DNA from: Torymus aiolomorphi
Lineage: Eukaryota > Arthropoda > Insecta > Hymenoptera > Torymidae
Length of the DNA: 64,000 bases
Assembly (NCBI GenBank): GCA_036365515.1
Contig: CM070877.1
Span: 11,104,601-11,168,600 of the forward strand
Direction of reading: 5' to 3'
Notes under the pieces: generated by a model
What the model was told of the DNA's origin: nothing
Databases searched by the model: none
What the model saw: only the letters and a program-made list of their open reading frames with translations
In this document: one piece after another, positions 1 through 7,456 of the stretch
How positions within the stretch are numbered: the stretch's first letter is position 1
Layout: each line of letters starts with the position of its first letter
Made by a program: the position numbers and the translations under genes

Positions 1-300
1 CTGCGCGGCTCCCGCTGTCAACCCGGCAGCGTGCGGGTATTATAAGCCCGCGCGGCCTACGCGCTCGTCGGGCTTCGTTCTCCTATATACATCCCGCCTT
101 GCGCAGATGGTCTTGGCATTACGCTAAAGTTTAATTGGAGAATAAAGTTATTTTTTTTGTAGACAAAACACTCGTTGTTATTGACTACACCCACGAGGTG
201 CAAGGTCTCCTATCCTTGCCTCACCTCGTTTTTGCAAATGGGATCACTCCTGATCCCCGGACTCCTCTTCCTTCCCCCTTAGCACCTTCCTCTAGATGAG
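1..300 (+). mobile_element. LTR-like fragment (promoter/polyA region of a retroelement), partial
   Basis: The stretch has a GC-rich segment, a TATA-like TATTATAAG near 39-47, then AATAAA near 142 followed by a T-run and a short inverted pair (CGAGGTG / CACCTCG, about 194-229). This order (TATA, then polyA signal about 100 bp on, then a structured tail) is how the R-U5 part of an insect LTR looks. There is no second copy, no target duplication and the left edge is cut by the window, so the identity is inferred. It could equally be the 3' end of a host transcript. Confidence 0.3.
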
Positions 301-356
301 CCTGCGTGTTTTGAATACCGAGCTCTATACTCGTAAGAGTATTCAGGTTTGCACCG

Positions 357-1075
357 AAATTCTTAAGCAATTCTGCTGCACGCGGACGTCTATCACGAGC
401 GTCTTAAGAGGCCGACTCTGTCACAAGTCTGCACCGTTTCTGCCGTAAAGTTTCTGCCGCGCACACCCATCGAAATTCTTACGCAATTCTGGTGCACGCG
501 GGCGTCCATCACGAGCCTCTTGAGATCGCACTCCATCTGTCACAAGTCTGTACCGTTTTTGCCGTAAAGTTTCTGTCGCAAGCAACTAACGAAATTCTTA
601 CGCAATTCTGGTGCACGCGGGCGTCCATCACGAGCCTCTTGAGATTGCACTCCATCTGTCGCAAATCTGCACTGTTTCTGCCGTAAAGTTTCTGTCGTAA
701 GTAACTAACGAAATTTTTACGCAATTCTGCAGCATACGGGCGTCCATCACGCGCCTTTTGAGATCGCACTCCATCTGTCGCAATTCTGCAGCATTTCTGT
801 TGTAAGTTTTCGGTCGCGTGCAACCGTCTGAATTCTTACGCAATTCTGCTGCACGCGGGCGTCCATTACGAGCTTCTTCAGATCGCACTCCATGTGTCAC
901 AAGTCTGCAGCATTTCTGTTGTAAGTTTGCTGTCACGTGCCACCGTCTGAATTCTTACACAATTCTGCTGCAAGCGGGCGTCCATCATGAGCCCCTTCAG
1001 ATCGCACTCTATCTGTCGTAAGTCTGCAGCACTTCTGCTGTAAGGTTCTGGCTGCAGGTTCTGCCCGCAGAACTA
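357..1075. repeat. 119-bp tandem array, six units
   Basis: The landmark (A/C)GCAATTCTG recurs at 365, 481, 600, 719, 838 and 957, giving a period of 119 bp (116 for the first). Each unit also carries 'gggcgtccatcacgag' and 'tctgtcgcaa..tctgca'. Because 119 is not a multiple of three, open frames across the array on either strand are by-products and not genes. Units differ by scattered substitutions, so the array is not very recent. Confidence 0.9.
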
Positions 1076-1687
1076 TGCGAAAATGCTAAGGTATGTTATG
1101 CATGATCTGCGCACTCGCGCGTGCGTCAGAGTGTGTTACCAGGGTTGTAATATTGTGATTAGAGTTTTTATAAGAAATAATTTCAAACATAGCTAACCTA
1201 ACCTCAATACATCTACTAATTTGATTTTATTACTATAAGACTATTTAAAACTATTTTAATAGTCTTACCTTCTTCCTTACTCGTTACCGTGTATAGTACG
1301 TCAGTAGTACATGAGTACAGCTTCAAATATGTACAGGAAGTTTTAATAATTAACTAAGTCGCAAATCTATTTATCAGGTTATTTGCGAAAAGCACGCGTG
1401 CTCGTGTGCATGAAGAGGAAATTTCAACGTTGCACAGCGTGCACGACAGGTGGCACCTACGCCCTTCCGTAATTCTCTCTCTCTGTATCGCGCGTCGCGT
1501 ATTTGATCATGCGGATTGTCGTATATCTTTCACACTAGGTTATGTTCAGCTATGACTGCATTAGATTTTCCTGTTGTTTCGACGTACTTCCAGCTGTTGA
1601 CCCTGGGATACTCATAAGAACATGGAAAAATAATGCAGTGCGTTACTTTGAACATATATTCTCTCCTCTGAGAACATTTTTCAATAA
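1076..1687. other. Intergenic, no gene seen
   Basis: Mixed-composition DNA with one 'agctaacctaacctc' tract near 1190. No open frame with protein-like composition and no repeat structure was seen. The hairpin at 1688 could be the 3' end of a gene now lost from here. Confidence 0.5.
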
Positions 1688-1703
1688 GTCCTTTTAAGGG
1701 CTA
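1688..1703 (+). terminator. Histone-type 3' stem-loop, orphan copy
   Basis: AGTCCT TTTA AGGGCT forms a 6-bp stem with a 4-nt loop. Its flanks (TTTTCAATAAG before, ACTAATTTTA after) match those of the hairpin at 2445-2460, so the two are duplicates. No coding region ends directly upstream, so it may mark the 3' end of a decayed gene of the same family or a stranded duplicate. Confidence 0.55.
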
Positions 1704-1878
1704 CTAATTTTATCGTAGCGAACAAATATATGAGCAATCTGAGAGGTTTTTATGAAAACCCTTCCCTCTCCTTCACGCGCACATGCTCAGTGGCGCTCGC
1801 AGCTTGGTGGCGCTCGCAGCGTTCATATACAGGAACGAGCGCACGATCCAGAGCATCAGTTTCGTTCCATCAGCCACG

Positions 1879-2427
1879 ATGGAACGTAAGCGAGCACGCT
1901 CTGAGCGACAACGCCAAGCTAGAAATCGACGTCGTCATGCGAAACCACCGCCGCAACCACCATCATCGCCTAAGGCACCAGTGCTGAAGGTAGCCGTCCT
2001 CTACTACGATAGCAGTCATCCTCTGCCCTTGGAGTATGGTCCACGTCCCACAGTGCTGGCGGACGGTCCGAGGTCACCCTATCGCGTAGGGTTAACCGTG
2101 ATCGGTGAGGCCGTCGTAGCACGATGGGAGCAAGAGCGCGTCACGGGTATTTTGGTAATACTTGCCCATCCACCGACACCGCGCAGACATCTTCCGCAGC
2201 AGCCAATCCTGAAGAAGCGGATGGACTGTATCAAGAGGCGACTGTTTGACAACAACAACAACGACCAAAACGACAGTAACAAAGACGACAAGGACAAAAA
2301 CAAAGACAAAGACGACGACGACGACGACGACGGACGTTGTTCCTGCAACGACTGCAAGAACCGCGACGACGACGACGACGACGACGAGGATGATGTATGT
2401 GGTTGCAGCGACTGCATACGTTGTTGA
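1879..2427 (+). CDS. Intronless gene for a basic/acidic protein ending in a histone-type stem-loop
   Basis: No known family recognised. The start is taken at ATG 1879 (context cacgATGG), the first after a TATA-like CATATA at 1824-1829; the frame stays open upstream to 1783 but that part lacks protein-like features. The 182-residue product has a strongly Arg/Lys-rich N-terminus (about residues 1-25, a likely nuclear localisation signal), a proline patch, a mixed central domain of about 80 residues (with LKVAVLYYD and VTGILVILAHPP), then Asn/Asp/Lys-rich and poly-Asp tracts. Two short cysteine motifs, CSCNDC and CGCSDC, each follow an acidic run and could bind metal. The stop is 17 nt before a histone-type hairpin (2445-2460). 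It is intronless, like its two neighbours. A nuclear, cell-cycle-timed protein would fit, but that is inference. Confidence 0.55.
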   Translation: MERKRARSERQRQARNRRRHAKPPPQPPSSPKAPVLKVAVLYYDSSHPLPLEYGPRPTVLADGPRSPYRVGLTVIGEAVVARWEQERVTGILVILAHPPTPRRHLPQQPILKKRMDCIKRRLFDNNNNDQNDSNKDDKDKNKDKDDDDDDDGRCSCNDCKNRDDDDDDDEDDVCGCSDCIRC

Positions 2428-2444
2428 TTTCTGGTTTTTCAATC

Positions 2445-2460
2445 AGCCCTTTTCAGGGCT
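2445..2460 (+). terminator. Histone-type 3' stem-loop after the 1879-2427 gene
   Basis: AGCCCT TTTC AGGGCT forms a perfect 6-bp stem with the UUUC tetraloop of replication-dependent histone mRNAs, followed by ACTAAT, close to the ACCCA tail. It lies 17 nt after the stop codon. No clear purine-rich histone downstream element follows; the next bases are a T-run. Confidence 0.75.
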
Positions 2461-2569
2461 ACTAATTTTTTTTTTATTACGTGGAACAAAATATTAATAT
2501 ATATATATATTATACCTTCCCTTCCATTCCCTATCATAAATAAAAGTATTAATAATAATCAAAATAATT

Positions 2570-2695
2570 ATCTCTCTCTCTGTCTCTCTCTGCGCGCGCG
2601 CATGTGTGTGTGTGTGTATGTATGCGCGTGCGTGCGTGTGTGCGTGCGCGTATGCGTGAGTGCGTGCGTGTGTGCGTTCGTGCGTTCGTGCGTGC

Positions 2696-2746
<51 letters not shown>

Positions 2747-2755
2747 TGTACGTGC
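2570..2755. repeat. Compound microsatellite (TC)n-(TGCG)n-(TG)n
   Basis: Runs of TCTC, TGCG/TGTG and a pure (TG) tract from about 2700 to 2740. Open frames through it on both strands are low-complexity artefacts. Confidence 0.95.
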
Positions 2756-2877
2756 AGAAATCCGAATTTATACAAGTGTGTATATTTTCTCTCGCTTTTG
2801 CACAAAGATGCATGCGCTGATTCTCTCTCTCGCTTTATTATATAATACAATTTTAAATATATATATATATATTTTTA

Positions 2878-3048
2878 AGCTCTAAAAAGAGCTGATTATA
2901 ATAAAAATAAATAATAATTTTAGCTCTGAAAAGAGCTGGTTATAATATAAATAATTGTATTCAAACATTATAAAATATATAGGACCCTGAAAAGGGCCGA
3001 TTGGCTTGGTTTTAAAAAGGACTGGTTGGGTTTGGCCTTAAAAAGGCC
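2878..3048 (-). terminator. Tandem series of histone-type stem-loops (minus strand)
   Basis: Read on the minus strand, going away from the 3078-3627 gene: GGCCTTTTTAAGGCC (3034-3048), a degenerate AGTCCTTTTTAAAACC (about 3008-3023), GGCCCT TTTC AGGGTC (2983-2998), AGCTCT TTTC AGAGCT (2922-2937) and AGCTCT TTTT AGAGCT (2878-2893). Several are preceded by AATC/AACC plus GG or AG, so they look like duplicated copies of one module that begins at 3060-3075. Five further copies downstream of one stop codon is unlike ordinary histone genes, which usually have one. Confidence 0.7.
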
Positions 3049-3059
3049 GGTTGGATTTT

Positions 3060-3075
3060 GGTCCTGAAAAGGACC
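3060..3075 (-). terminator. Histone-type 3' stem-loop, stop-proximal copy of the minus-strand gene
   Basis: GGTCCT TTTC AGGACC, a perfect 6-bp stem with UUUC loop. It begins 2 nt after the TAA stop at 3080-3078. The gene at 3815-4288 has the same TAA-plus-2-nt spacing to its first hairpin, which argues for common descent of the 3' ends. Confidence 0.75.
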
Positions 3076-3077
3076 GA

Positions 3078-3627
3078 TTACAATGAGAGACGACGACGAC
3101 GACGACTAGATGGTGACGGCGACCTGCCTTCGTGTTGTCGTCGTCGCTTTTGAGGCCTGCAATGAGGGTCGTGCGTGACCTCCATCTCATCGTCGACGTC
3201 TTCCTCCTCCTCCATCGGTGACGGCGGCTGATCACGGAGCTGTACGAGCTCCGCCGAGACCTCGTAGTACTGCCGTTCATGCGGATCGTACAGCATGAAC
3301 GACGGCGATGCTGGTGGTGATAGCATCCCGAGGTCCGGAGAAGGAGCACGAGGTCTCCGCAGCGGGAACGCCGGTGGTGATGGTGGTGGTGATGGTGGTG
3401 GTAACGCTTCTCTCATTTCTTCGACAGAAGGAGATGATGCTCGCTCCTCCTCTTCCAATTCGAGGCCCATGAGCCAGGCGTTGAAAGCCAGAGGAGAAGA
3501 AAGCTCGGCCTATCTCCTCCATCGCAAAAGGTACGCAATCCTCCAACGCTGCCAATCCCTCAAGAATTGCTTCTTGGAGAGAATCATCATCAAGGAGATC
3601 TTGGAGAAATTCCTTGTTTGGCTCCAT
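3078..3627 (-). CDS. Intronless acidic/proline-rich gene in two overlapping frames (+1 shift)
   Basis: No known family recognised. ATG at 3627 lies 42 nt from a TATA box (GGTATAAAG, about 3671-3663, minus). The first frame gives about 48 sensible residues (acidic, with FLQDLLDDD) and then runs into Ser/Thr-rich nonsense. The frame open from 3509, one base over, continues with Glu-rich, proline-rich (PPPSPPPSPP), a central LYDPHERQYYEV segment and a basic tail (QKRRR, SSRRRRR), ending at TAA 3080. The frames overlap at about 3509-3480. A +1 slip on TTT-C at 3486-3483 would join them, but a decayed frame or sequencing error would look the same. General layout (acidic N-terminus, SP-rich middle, QKR.R basic end) resembles the divergently transcribed 3815-4288 gene. 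Confidence 0.5.
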
Positions 3628-3814
3628 TGCGATGAATGATGCGGAACGATGAGAAACGCGCTTCTTTATACCCTCCCTAGGAGCTGCTCCAATCGTGAGC
3701 GTGGAGGGGGAAAGCACACACATTCTTTACCCCCACCACACAATGGGTGTCGCATAGGTCCGCGCTTTAACTATAAAAGTAGCGCAGTCTATCGATTAAT
3801 TATCATCAGCTAAC
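3628..3814. promoter_or_regulatory. Bidirectional promoter between two stem-loop genes
   Basis: 187 bp separate the two ATGs. A minus-strand TATAAAG (about 3669-3663) and a plus-strand TATAAAAG (3772-3779) sit 42-43 nt from their start codons, leaving very short leaders. Between them lies an inverted G/C block, GTGGAGGGGGAAAG (3701-3714) facing CTTTACCCCCACCAC (3725-3739), plus CCAAT (about 3689) and CAATG (about 3741). The near-mirror layout suggests the pair is co-regulated. Confidence 0.55.
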
Positions 3815-4288
3815 ATGGACTTATCGAACAACAACCTCCGAGCAATGGAGATAACTTGGGGTGAAGCTGATTTCGATTGGGAGATCGGCCTCGCGATGGA
3901 TAGCGACGACGAATTTCTTTCGGCGTTGGTGGTGCCTTTGACTACGTCATCACCGATTAAGTCACCAGCGTTCACGCCGCAACGCTTGCCTCATCCATCG
4001 CCGGTCTTCGTCGAGTGACTACCCGACTGTTCGCCGCTCGTGTTGCCGCCGCTGTCACCACCGTCATCGCTCTCACCGGTGCCCTCTTGCTTCTCTCCAG
4101 GATTTTTGGAGAAGTATGAGTTGAGATCCTCATGTTTTTCTCCAGAACCTAAGGAGAAGCTTGATGTTATCAAGCCAGGGTCGCCGCCACTTTGCATCAC
4201 CGTCTCCTCAGGGACGATGTCGCAGAAGCGACCTCGTGACGACAGTGATGAGTCACGAAGGCGAATTCATTGCCGACTTACGATTTAA
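3815..4288 (+). CDS. Intronless acidic/proline-rich gene with in-frame UGA-CUA (probable readthrough)
   Basis: No known family recognised. ATG 3815 (taacATGG) opens a 67-codon acidic frame ending at TGA 4016-4018. The same frame stays open for 89 further codons after the TGA and closes at TAA 4286-4288, 2 nt before a histone-type hairpin. The stop is followed by CTA, giving UGA-CUA, the best-established metazoan readthrough context. The extension is compositionally coherent: Ser/Pro-rich (LPPLSPPSSLSP), two related CFSP segments each followed by a Glu/Lys cluster, and a basic tail with SQKRPRDD. It resembles the C-terminal half of the minus-strand neighbour. A simple nonsense mutation is the alternative; the 3' hairpin placement favours the long product as the ancestral reading. 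Confidence 0.55.
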
Positions 4289-4290
4289 TT

Positions 4291-4330
4291 AGTCCTTTTC
4301 AGGACTACCCAATCGGCCCTTTTCAGAGCC
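4291..4330 (+). terminator. Two histone-type stem-loops in tandem
   Basis: The first, AGTCCT TTTC AGGACT (4291-4306), is followed by ACCCA exactly as in histone mRNAs. The second, GGCCCT TTTC AGAGCC (4315-4330), followed by ACCA, is nearly the textbook histone element with one mismatch in the stem. A T-run follows instead of a purine-rich downstream element. Confidence 0.8.
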
Positions 4331-4444
4331 ACCAATATTTTTTAACATATGAACAAATATATTCATTTATATTATTATTATTTATGTGTATTTAAAAAAA
4401 ATAGAACTCAAATTTAAAAAAATACATTTATTAACTTATATAAT

Positions 4445-5047
4445 TCAAATGTACATAAAGTGATAGGATTCTGATATTTCCTTCATGTTTTTGATATGCT
4501 GCTGCTCGAGCATCCATCTTTTTATAACCAGCGCGTTTCGAAGTGCGCATACTGGAAAGTTACAGGCAGTATGGTTGGTACATGAGACTGATTCTGTAGG
4601 TAGACTTTTCAATGAAGGACATCCTATCTCTTCGATATTAGTAACTAATCTGAAAAATTATAAATATTATGAGAAAACTTTTTTTATGGAAATAATTTTA
4701 TAATAAAAAATAGCTTACTGATCGGGGAAAAATCTCTTCAACCATTTACTTTTACTTTTCTCCAGTTCCTTCACATAAATCTCTGCTCCGAAGAGTACAC
4801 CACTTAGAGTGTTTTTTAGTTCATCGTATCGGATATTGCCTGTTCTCGACATTATTCCATGAAAATTTTGTTCAAGCCATCGATTTTCAGACTTGTTTTT
4901 GTCCAACAATTTGTCCCATGCATAAGGTGGTTTCAATAGGAAAACGGATGGTGTAGGGTCTTTCTCGAGAGGGATGATGGCTACTTCCTTGAAGACGAAT
5001 TCATTCAAGGTAATCTTGAAACCTTGCACATCAACAATACACTTCAT
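4445..5047 (-). CDS. Two-exon uncharacterised protein with VDVQGF / FVFKEVAI motif
   Basis: Exon 1 is 5047-4719 and exon 2 is 4649-4445; the 69-nt intron starts GTAAGC and ends TTTTTCAG. Joined, the frame is open for 177 residues to TGA. The start at ATG 5047 (context AAGATGAAG) lies 75 nt downstream of TATAAAA (minus, 5122-5116); the same frame is open further up, to 5188. Visible motifs are IVDVQGF and FVFKEVAI near the N-terminus, KPPYAWDKL and HGI in the middle, then KWLKRF and a Cys/His-rich stretch including IGCPSLK in exon 2. From memory, many insect and hydra genomes carry uncharacterised proteins with this pattern, often linked to mobile or virus-like DNA; an RNase H/DEDD-type fold is a guess from the spaced D and E. 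Apparently intact. Confidence 0.6.
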
Positions 5048-5216
5048 CTTGCTGCGATGACTGTTCTCGAACGACAGCAAAGGAGCGAATGAGGTTTTCA
5101 ATGTCTTGCTGTTTATTTTATAGTCACCCTTCCCATTTTGTTTAACCAATCGCGTTATTTTTCCTCCCACCACGACACCAACAACCAATCAGAAACGATC
5201 TCTTCTCGCGGATTTT

Positions 5217-5227
5217 TAGATAAAAGG
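5217..5227 (+). promoter_or_regulatory. TATA-like box upstream of the polymerase-like relic
   Basis: TAGATAAAAGG, followed about 30 nt on by TCATTC, a possible initiator. Together with the minus-strand TATA at 5116-5122 it makes a second divergent promoter, echoing the 3628-3814 arrangement. Confidence 0.35.
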
Positions 5228-5324
5228 AGGTGTGCGTGCGGCAGAAAGTCATTCGACTGCCTCGCGCGGTCAGTGGCTCAAGATATCTCAGTACTTCAAA
5301 AATACCGCTCTCGTGCTATGTAAA

Positions 5325-5704
5325 TCGTGTCAGCTTGCTTTAAGTGGTGCGGCTGACCAAAATAATGTGACCGAAGACATCTTGATTTATTAAAGTTCAT
5401 GAAAGACGCTAAGCAAGAATTTATGGAAAAAGTGAGTGAAATTCTTAAAGAACCTTTGAAAGTGAACACAGTGTTAGCGGCCGAGTACGCAGTAGTTAAA
5501 GATGGCGAAGAGACAATCGAAACAAAATATTTCAACACAAAAACAGCTCCGATGTATTCGACTACGGACTTGAATGAGTGGTTTGTAATGAACGTGCAAA
5601 AACCCATCGATACGGATATGGAAGAATTTCAAGAGCGCGAGTCCGACTGGTCGCTTAAATCAATTTTAAATTTAGTTTTGAAGGAGGTTGCAATAAAACG
5701 ATAA
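5325..5704 (+). pseudogene. Broken N-terminal fragment resembling transposon/virus-type B-family polymerase proteins
   Basis: The open frame from 5399 reads through LAAEYAVVKDG, a TKYFNTK segment, TTDLNEW and FQERESDWSL before ending abruptly at TAA 5702-5704. The E-F-Q-E-R-x-S-x-W-x-L signature matches, from memory, the N-terminal part of large uncharacterised proteins in insect and hydra genomes that lead into Polinton/adintovirus-like B-family polymerases; this was not tested. Upstream, a second frame (about 5340-5390) carries an apparent continuation one base out of register, so the fragment is frame-broken at its 5' side and cut off at its 3' side by a repeat. No catalytic polymerase motifs are present. 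Confidence 0.4.
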
Positions 5705-5744
5705 ACGAGGAACCAAGAAAAATTCATTTAAAACTTCGTTTATT

Positions 5745-5786
5745 GGCCGACGTTTCGGTACTAATATTAATACCTTCATCAGGGCT
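5745..5786 (-). ncRNA. Hammerhead-like motif in a repeat end
   Basis: On the minus strand CTGATGA (5782-5776), then a GGTA...TACC stem candidate, then GAAAC (5756-5752) and GTCGGCC. These are the CUGAUGA and GAAA core strings of hammerhead ribozymes as found in Penelope-like and other retroelements. Helix III would be only the self-complementary ACGU, so activity would need a dimer or be lost. It probably marks the end of the element that truncates the fragment at 5704. Confidence 0.35.
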
Positions 5787-5789
5787 AAG

Positions 5790-7192
5790 AAGGGAAAAAA
5801 TACATAGTTAAAACATATATACAGAATATTTTAAGCAAAAGAACCCATTAACACTTTTTTTGGCATTTTACTGACCTAATAAATTAACGAAAGTTTACAT
5901 CATGGTTCGTAGACAAACATAGGTGACGTCGATCAAGTAATGATATAGCAAATAGTGCAACGTCTGTGAGCGGATTTTATTTAACTAGAACATTTTAAAT
6001 TTATTGAAATTTCCCGACGCAAATTTTTTTTGTTTTAACTCGCTACCATTTGATTCCCATTAAACCGATTGTTTTCAAATTTTGAGGAAGCTTTCTTGAA
6101 GGCTATCCGCGGCTTATAAGCTTATTAAAAGGTCTTCAAATATTTGCAAAACGAAATGGCAATTTTTTTAATAACCAAAAGTCAAAATCACAAGATTTTA
6201 TCTTCAACGACAAAAGTTGTGTTACGAATTTTTGATTTGTCATAATCTAACTATTTAGTCTTGAAGTTTAATATTTAAAGAAGCCCTCTGCCAAGTTTTA
6301 GATCTCTAGGTTGTAAGGATGCGAAATGTTGCGAAAATCGCAACCGCTGTGTACCACGCGCTCGGTCTGTCTGACGTGCAATCTGACACGTTCACGAACG
6401 CGGTCGCATATAATTGCAATAATTCAATGTTTTTTAATATCTGGAGATTTATAACTTTGCAGAGATATTCTTTAATTATTATATTTTAATCCTACATAGT
6501 TAGATTTTATCAAAATGAAAATTTATAAGACAACTTTTACCGTTAAATATAGATACTCAAAATTATCGATATTGACTATTTAGAAAATCCCCGTTACGAA
6601 TTTTAAACATTTTTAAGTAACCAACAGATCTATTATCATATCTGCTAATTATGAAAGATGTTAATGAAGATATAATACAATTTTTAATTCAAAATAATAA
6701 AGAGAATGAGAGTTGAAGAATAAGAATGAAAAAAATTCACATATTTCATAACAATTTTAAAATTTTCGCTTTTCAGAAGTTGTTTTTATTAAATCACATC
6801 AGGTTTTTCGGCATAGATGTGTTGATATCATACGCAAACGGTCTTGCTGTTTTTCTTGTAGAGGACATTTCACGTTCAACTATTAATCTACTTAAATCTG
6901 TTCTAAGCGACACAATATCTTGACTTTTAGCATATTTAAACAATATAATATTACCAATTAAATTATTGGGATCATTTAACTGTTTAAATAATAGTTTATT
7001 CTTTTGAACTAAAACGTAATGAAAATAATTGATTAAACTTTTTGTATGCAAATAATGTAGAATCAAGAAAAATTTAATACAGTAAAAAGAAATACTCTGT
7101 GTGTAACACTCATGATAATTTAATAAAGTAATAGACTTTTCATTAGATTTGGAACTACTTTGAGGAATTTGCAATGTAGCATGTTGAGCTCG
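5790..7192. repeat. AT-rich region with diverged inverted repeat copies
   Basis: A sequence family around 'TAGTTAGATTTTATCAAAA...ACAACTTTTACCG' occurs at about 6495-6605 (+), again reversed at about 6181-6265 (-), and at about 13505-13625 (-). These look like terminal or internal parts of an old inverted-repeat transposon. No gene was seen. Confidence 0.5.
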
Positions 7193-7456
7193 TCAACTTT
7201 TGCACTGGTCCATTTTCAATAAATCAAATAGTTTCACTACTACAAGTTTCTCTTGCACAATCACGCTCATTATTCCAATTGTATTGCACGCCTCTTCTTC
7301 GTGATCAACATGTAGTACCCCCTCTTCCTGCCGAATTCCCACAAAGTTAAAAGCAAAAAAGAGCGCTAGCGGCCGCACCGCGCCGCCACTATAGCCATCT
7401 TCGGGCCCTGCCGCCGCTCGAGCCTCATTCCTTTTCTTTGTGCCGGAGGTCCGCAC
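7193..7456 (-). CDS. Doubtful open frame sharing a segment with 12.7-13.0 kb
   Basis: An 87-codon frame whose N-terminal part (RAAAGPEDGYSGGAVRP) lies in a 130-bp block repeated almost exactly at 12855-12984, and whose HVDHEEEACNTI segment is re-encoded at about 12670-12710. This could be a terminal exon of an unknown or mobile-element gene, or non-coding repeat DNA. No family recognised. Confidence 0.2.
   Translation of the reverse strand: MRTSGTKKRNEARAAAGPEDGYSGGAVRPLALFFAFNFVGIRQEEGVLHVDHEEEACNTIGIMSVIVQEKLVVVKLFDLLKMDQCKS
7300..7432 (+). repeat. 130-bp near-identical inverted repeat, left arm
   Basis: Contains GCGGCCGC, GAATTC and CTCGAG in a GC-rich block flanked by AT-rich DNA. Its reverse complement occurs at about 12855-12984 with a single difference seen by eye (a CCCCCTC/CCCTCTC change), while surrounding DNA is not conserved. 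Confidence 0.85.

Noticed and set aside
2079..2442. Minus-strand frames opposite the 1879-2427 gene
   Set aside because: Ser- and Val-runs are the antisense of poly-Asp codons (GAC repeats); no promoter or sensible composition.
2494..2885. Several open frames on both strands across 2.5-2.9 kb
   Set aside because: All derive from the (TG)n/(TC)n microsatellite and encode His-Thr or Cys-Val repeats.
1879..4288. The stem-loop genes as divergent histones
   Set aside because: None shows a histone-fold pattern; only the 3' ends are histone-like.
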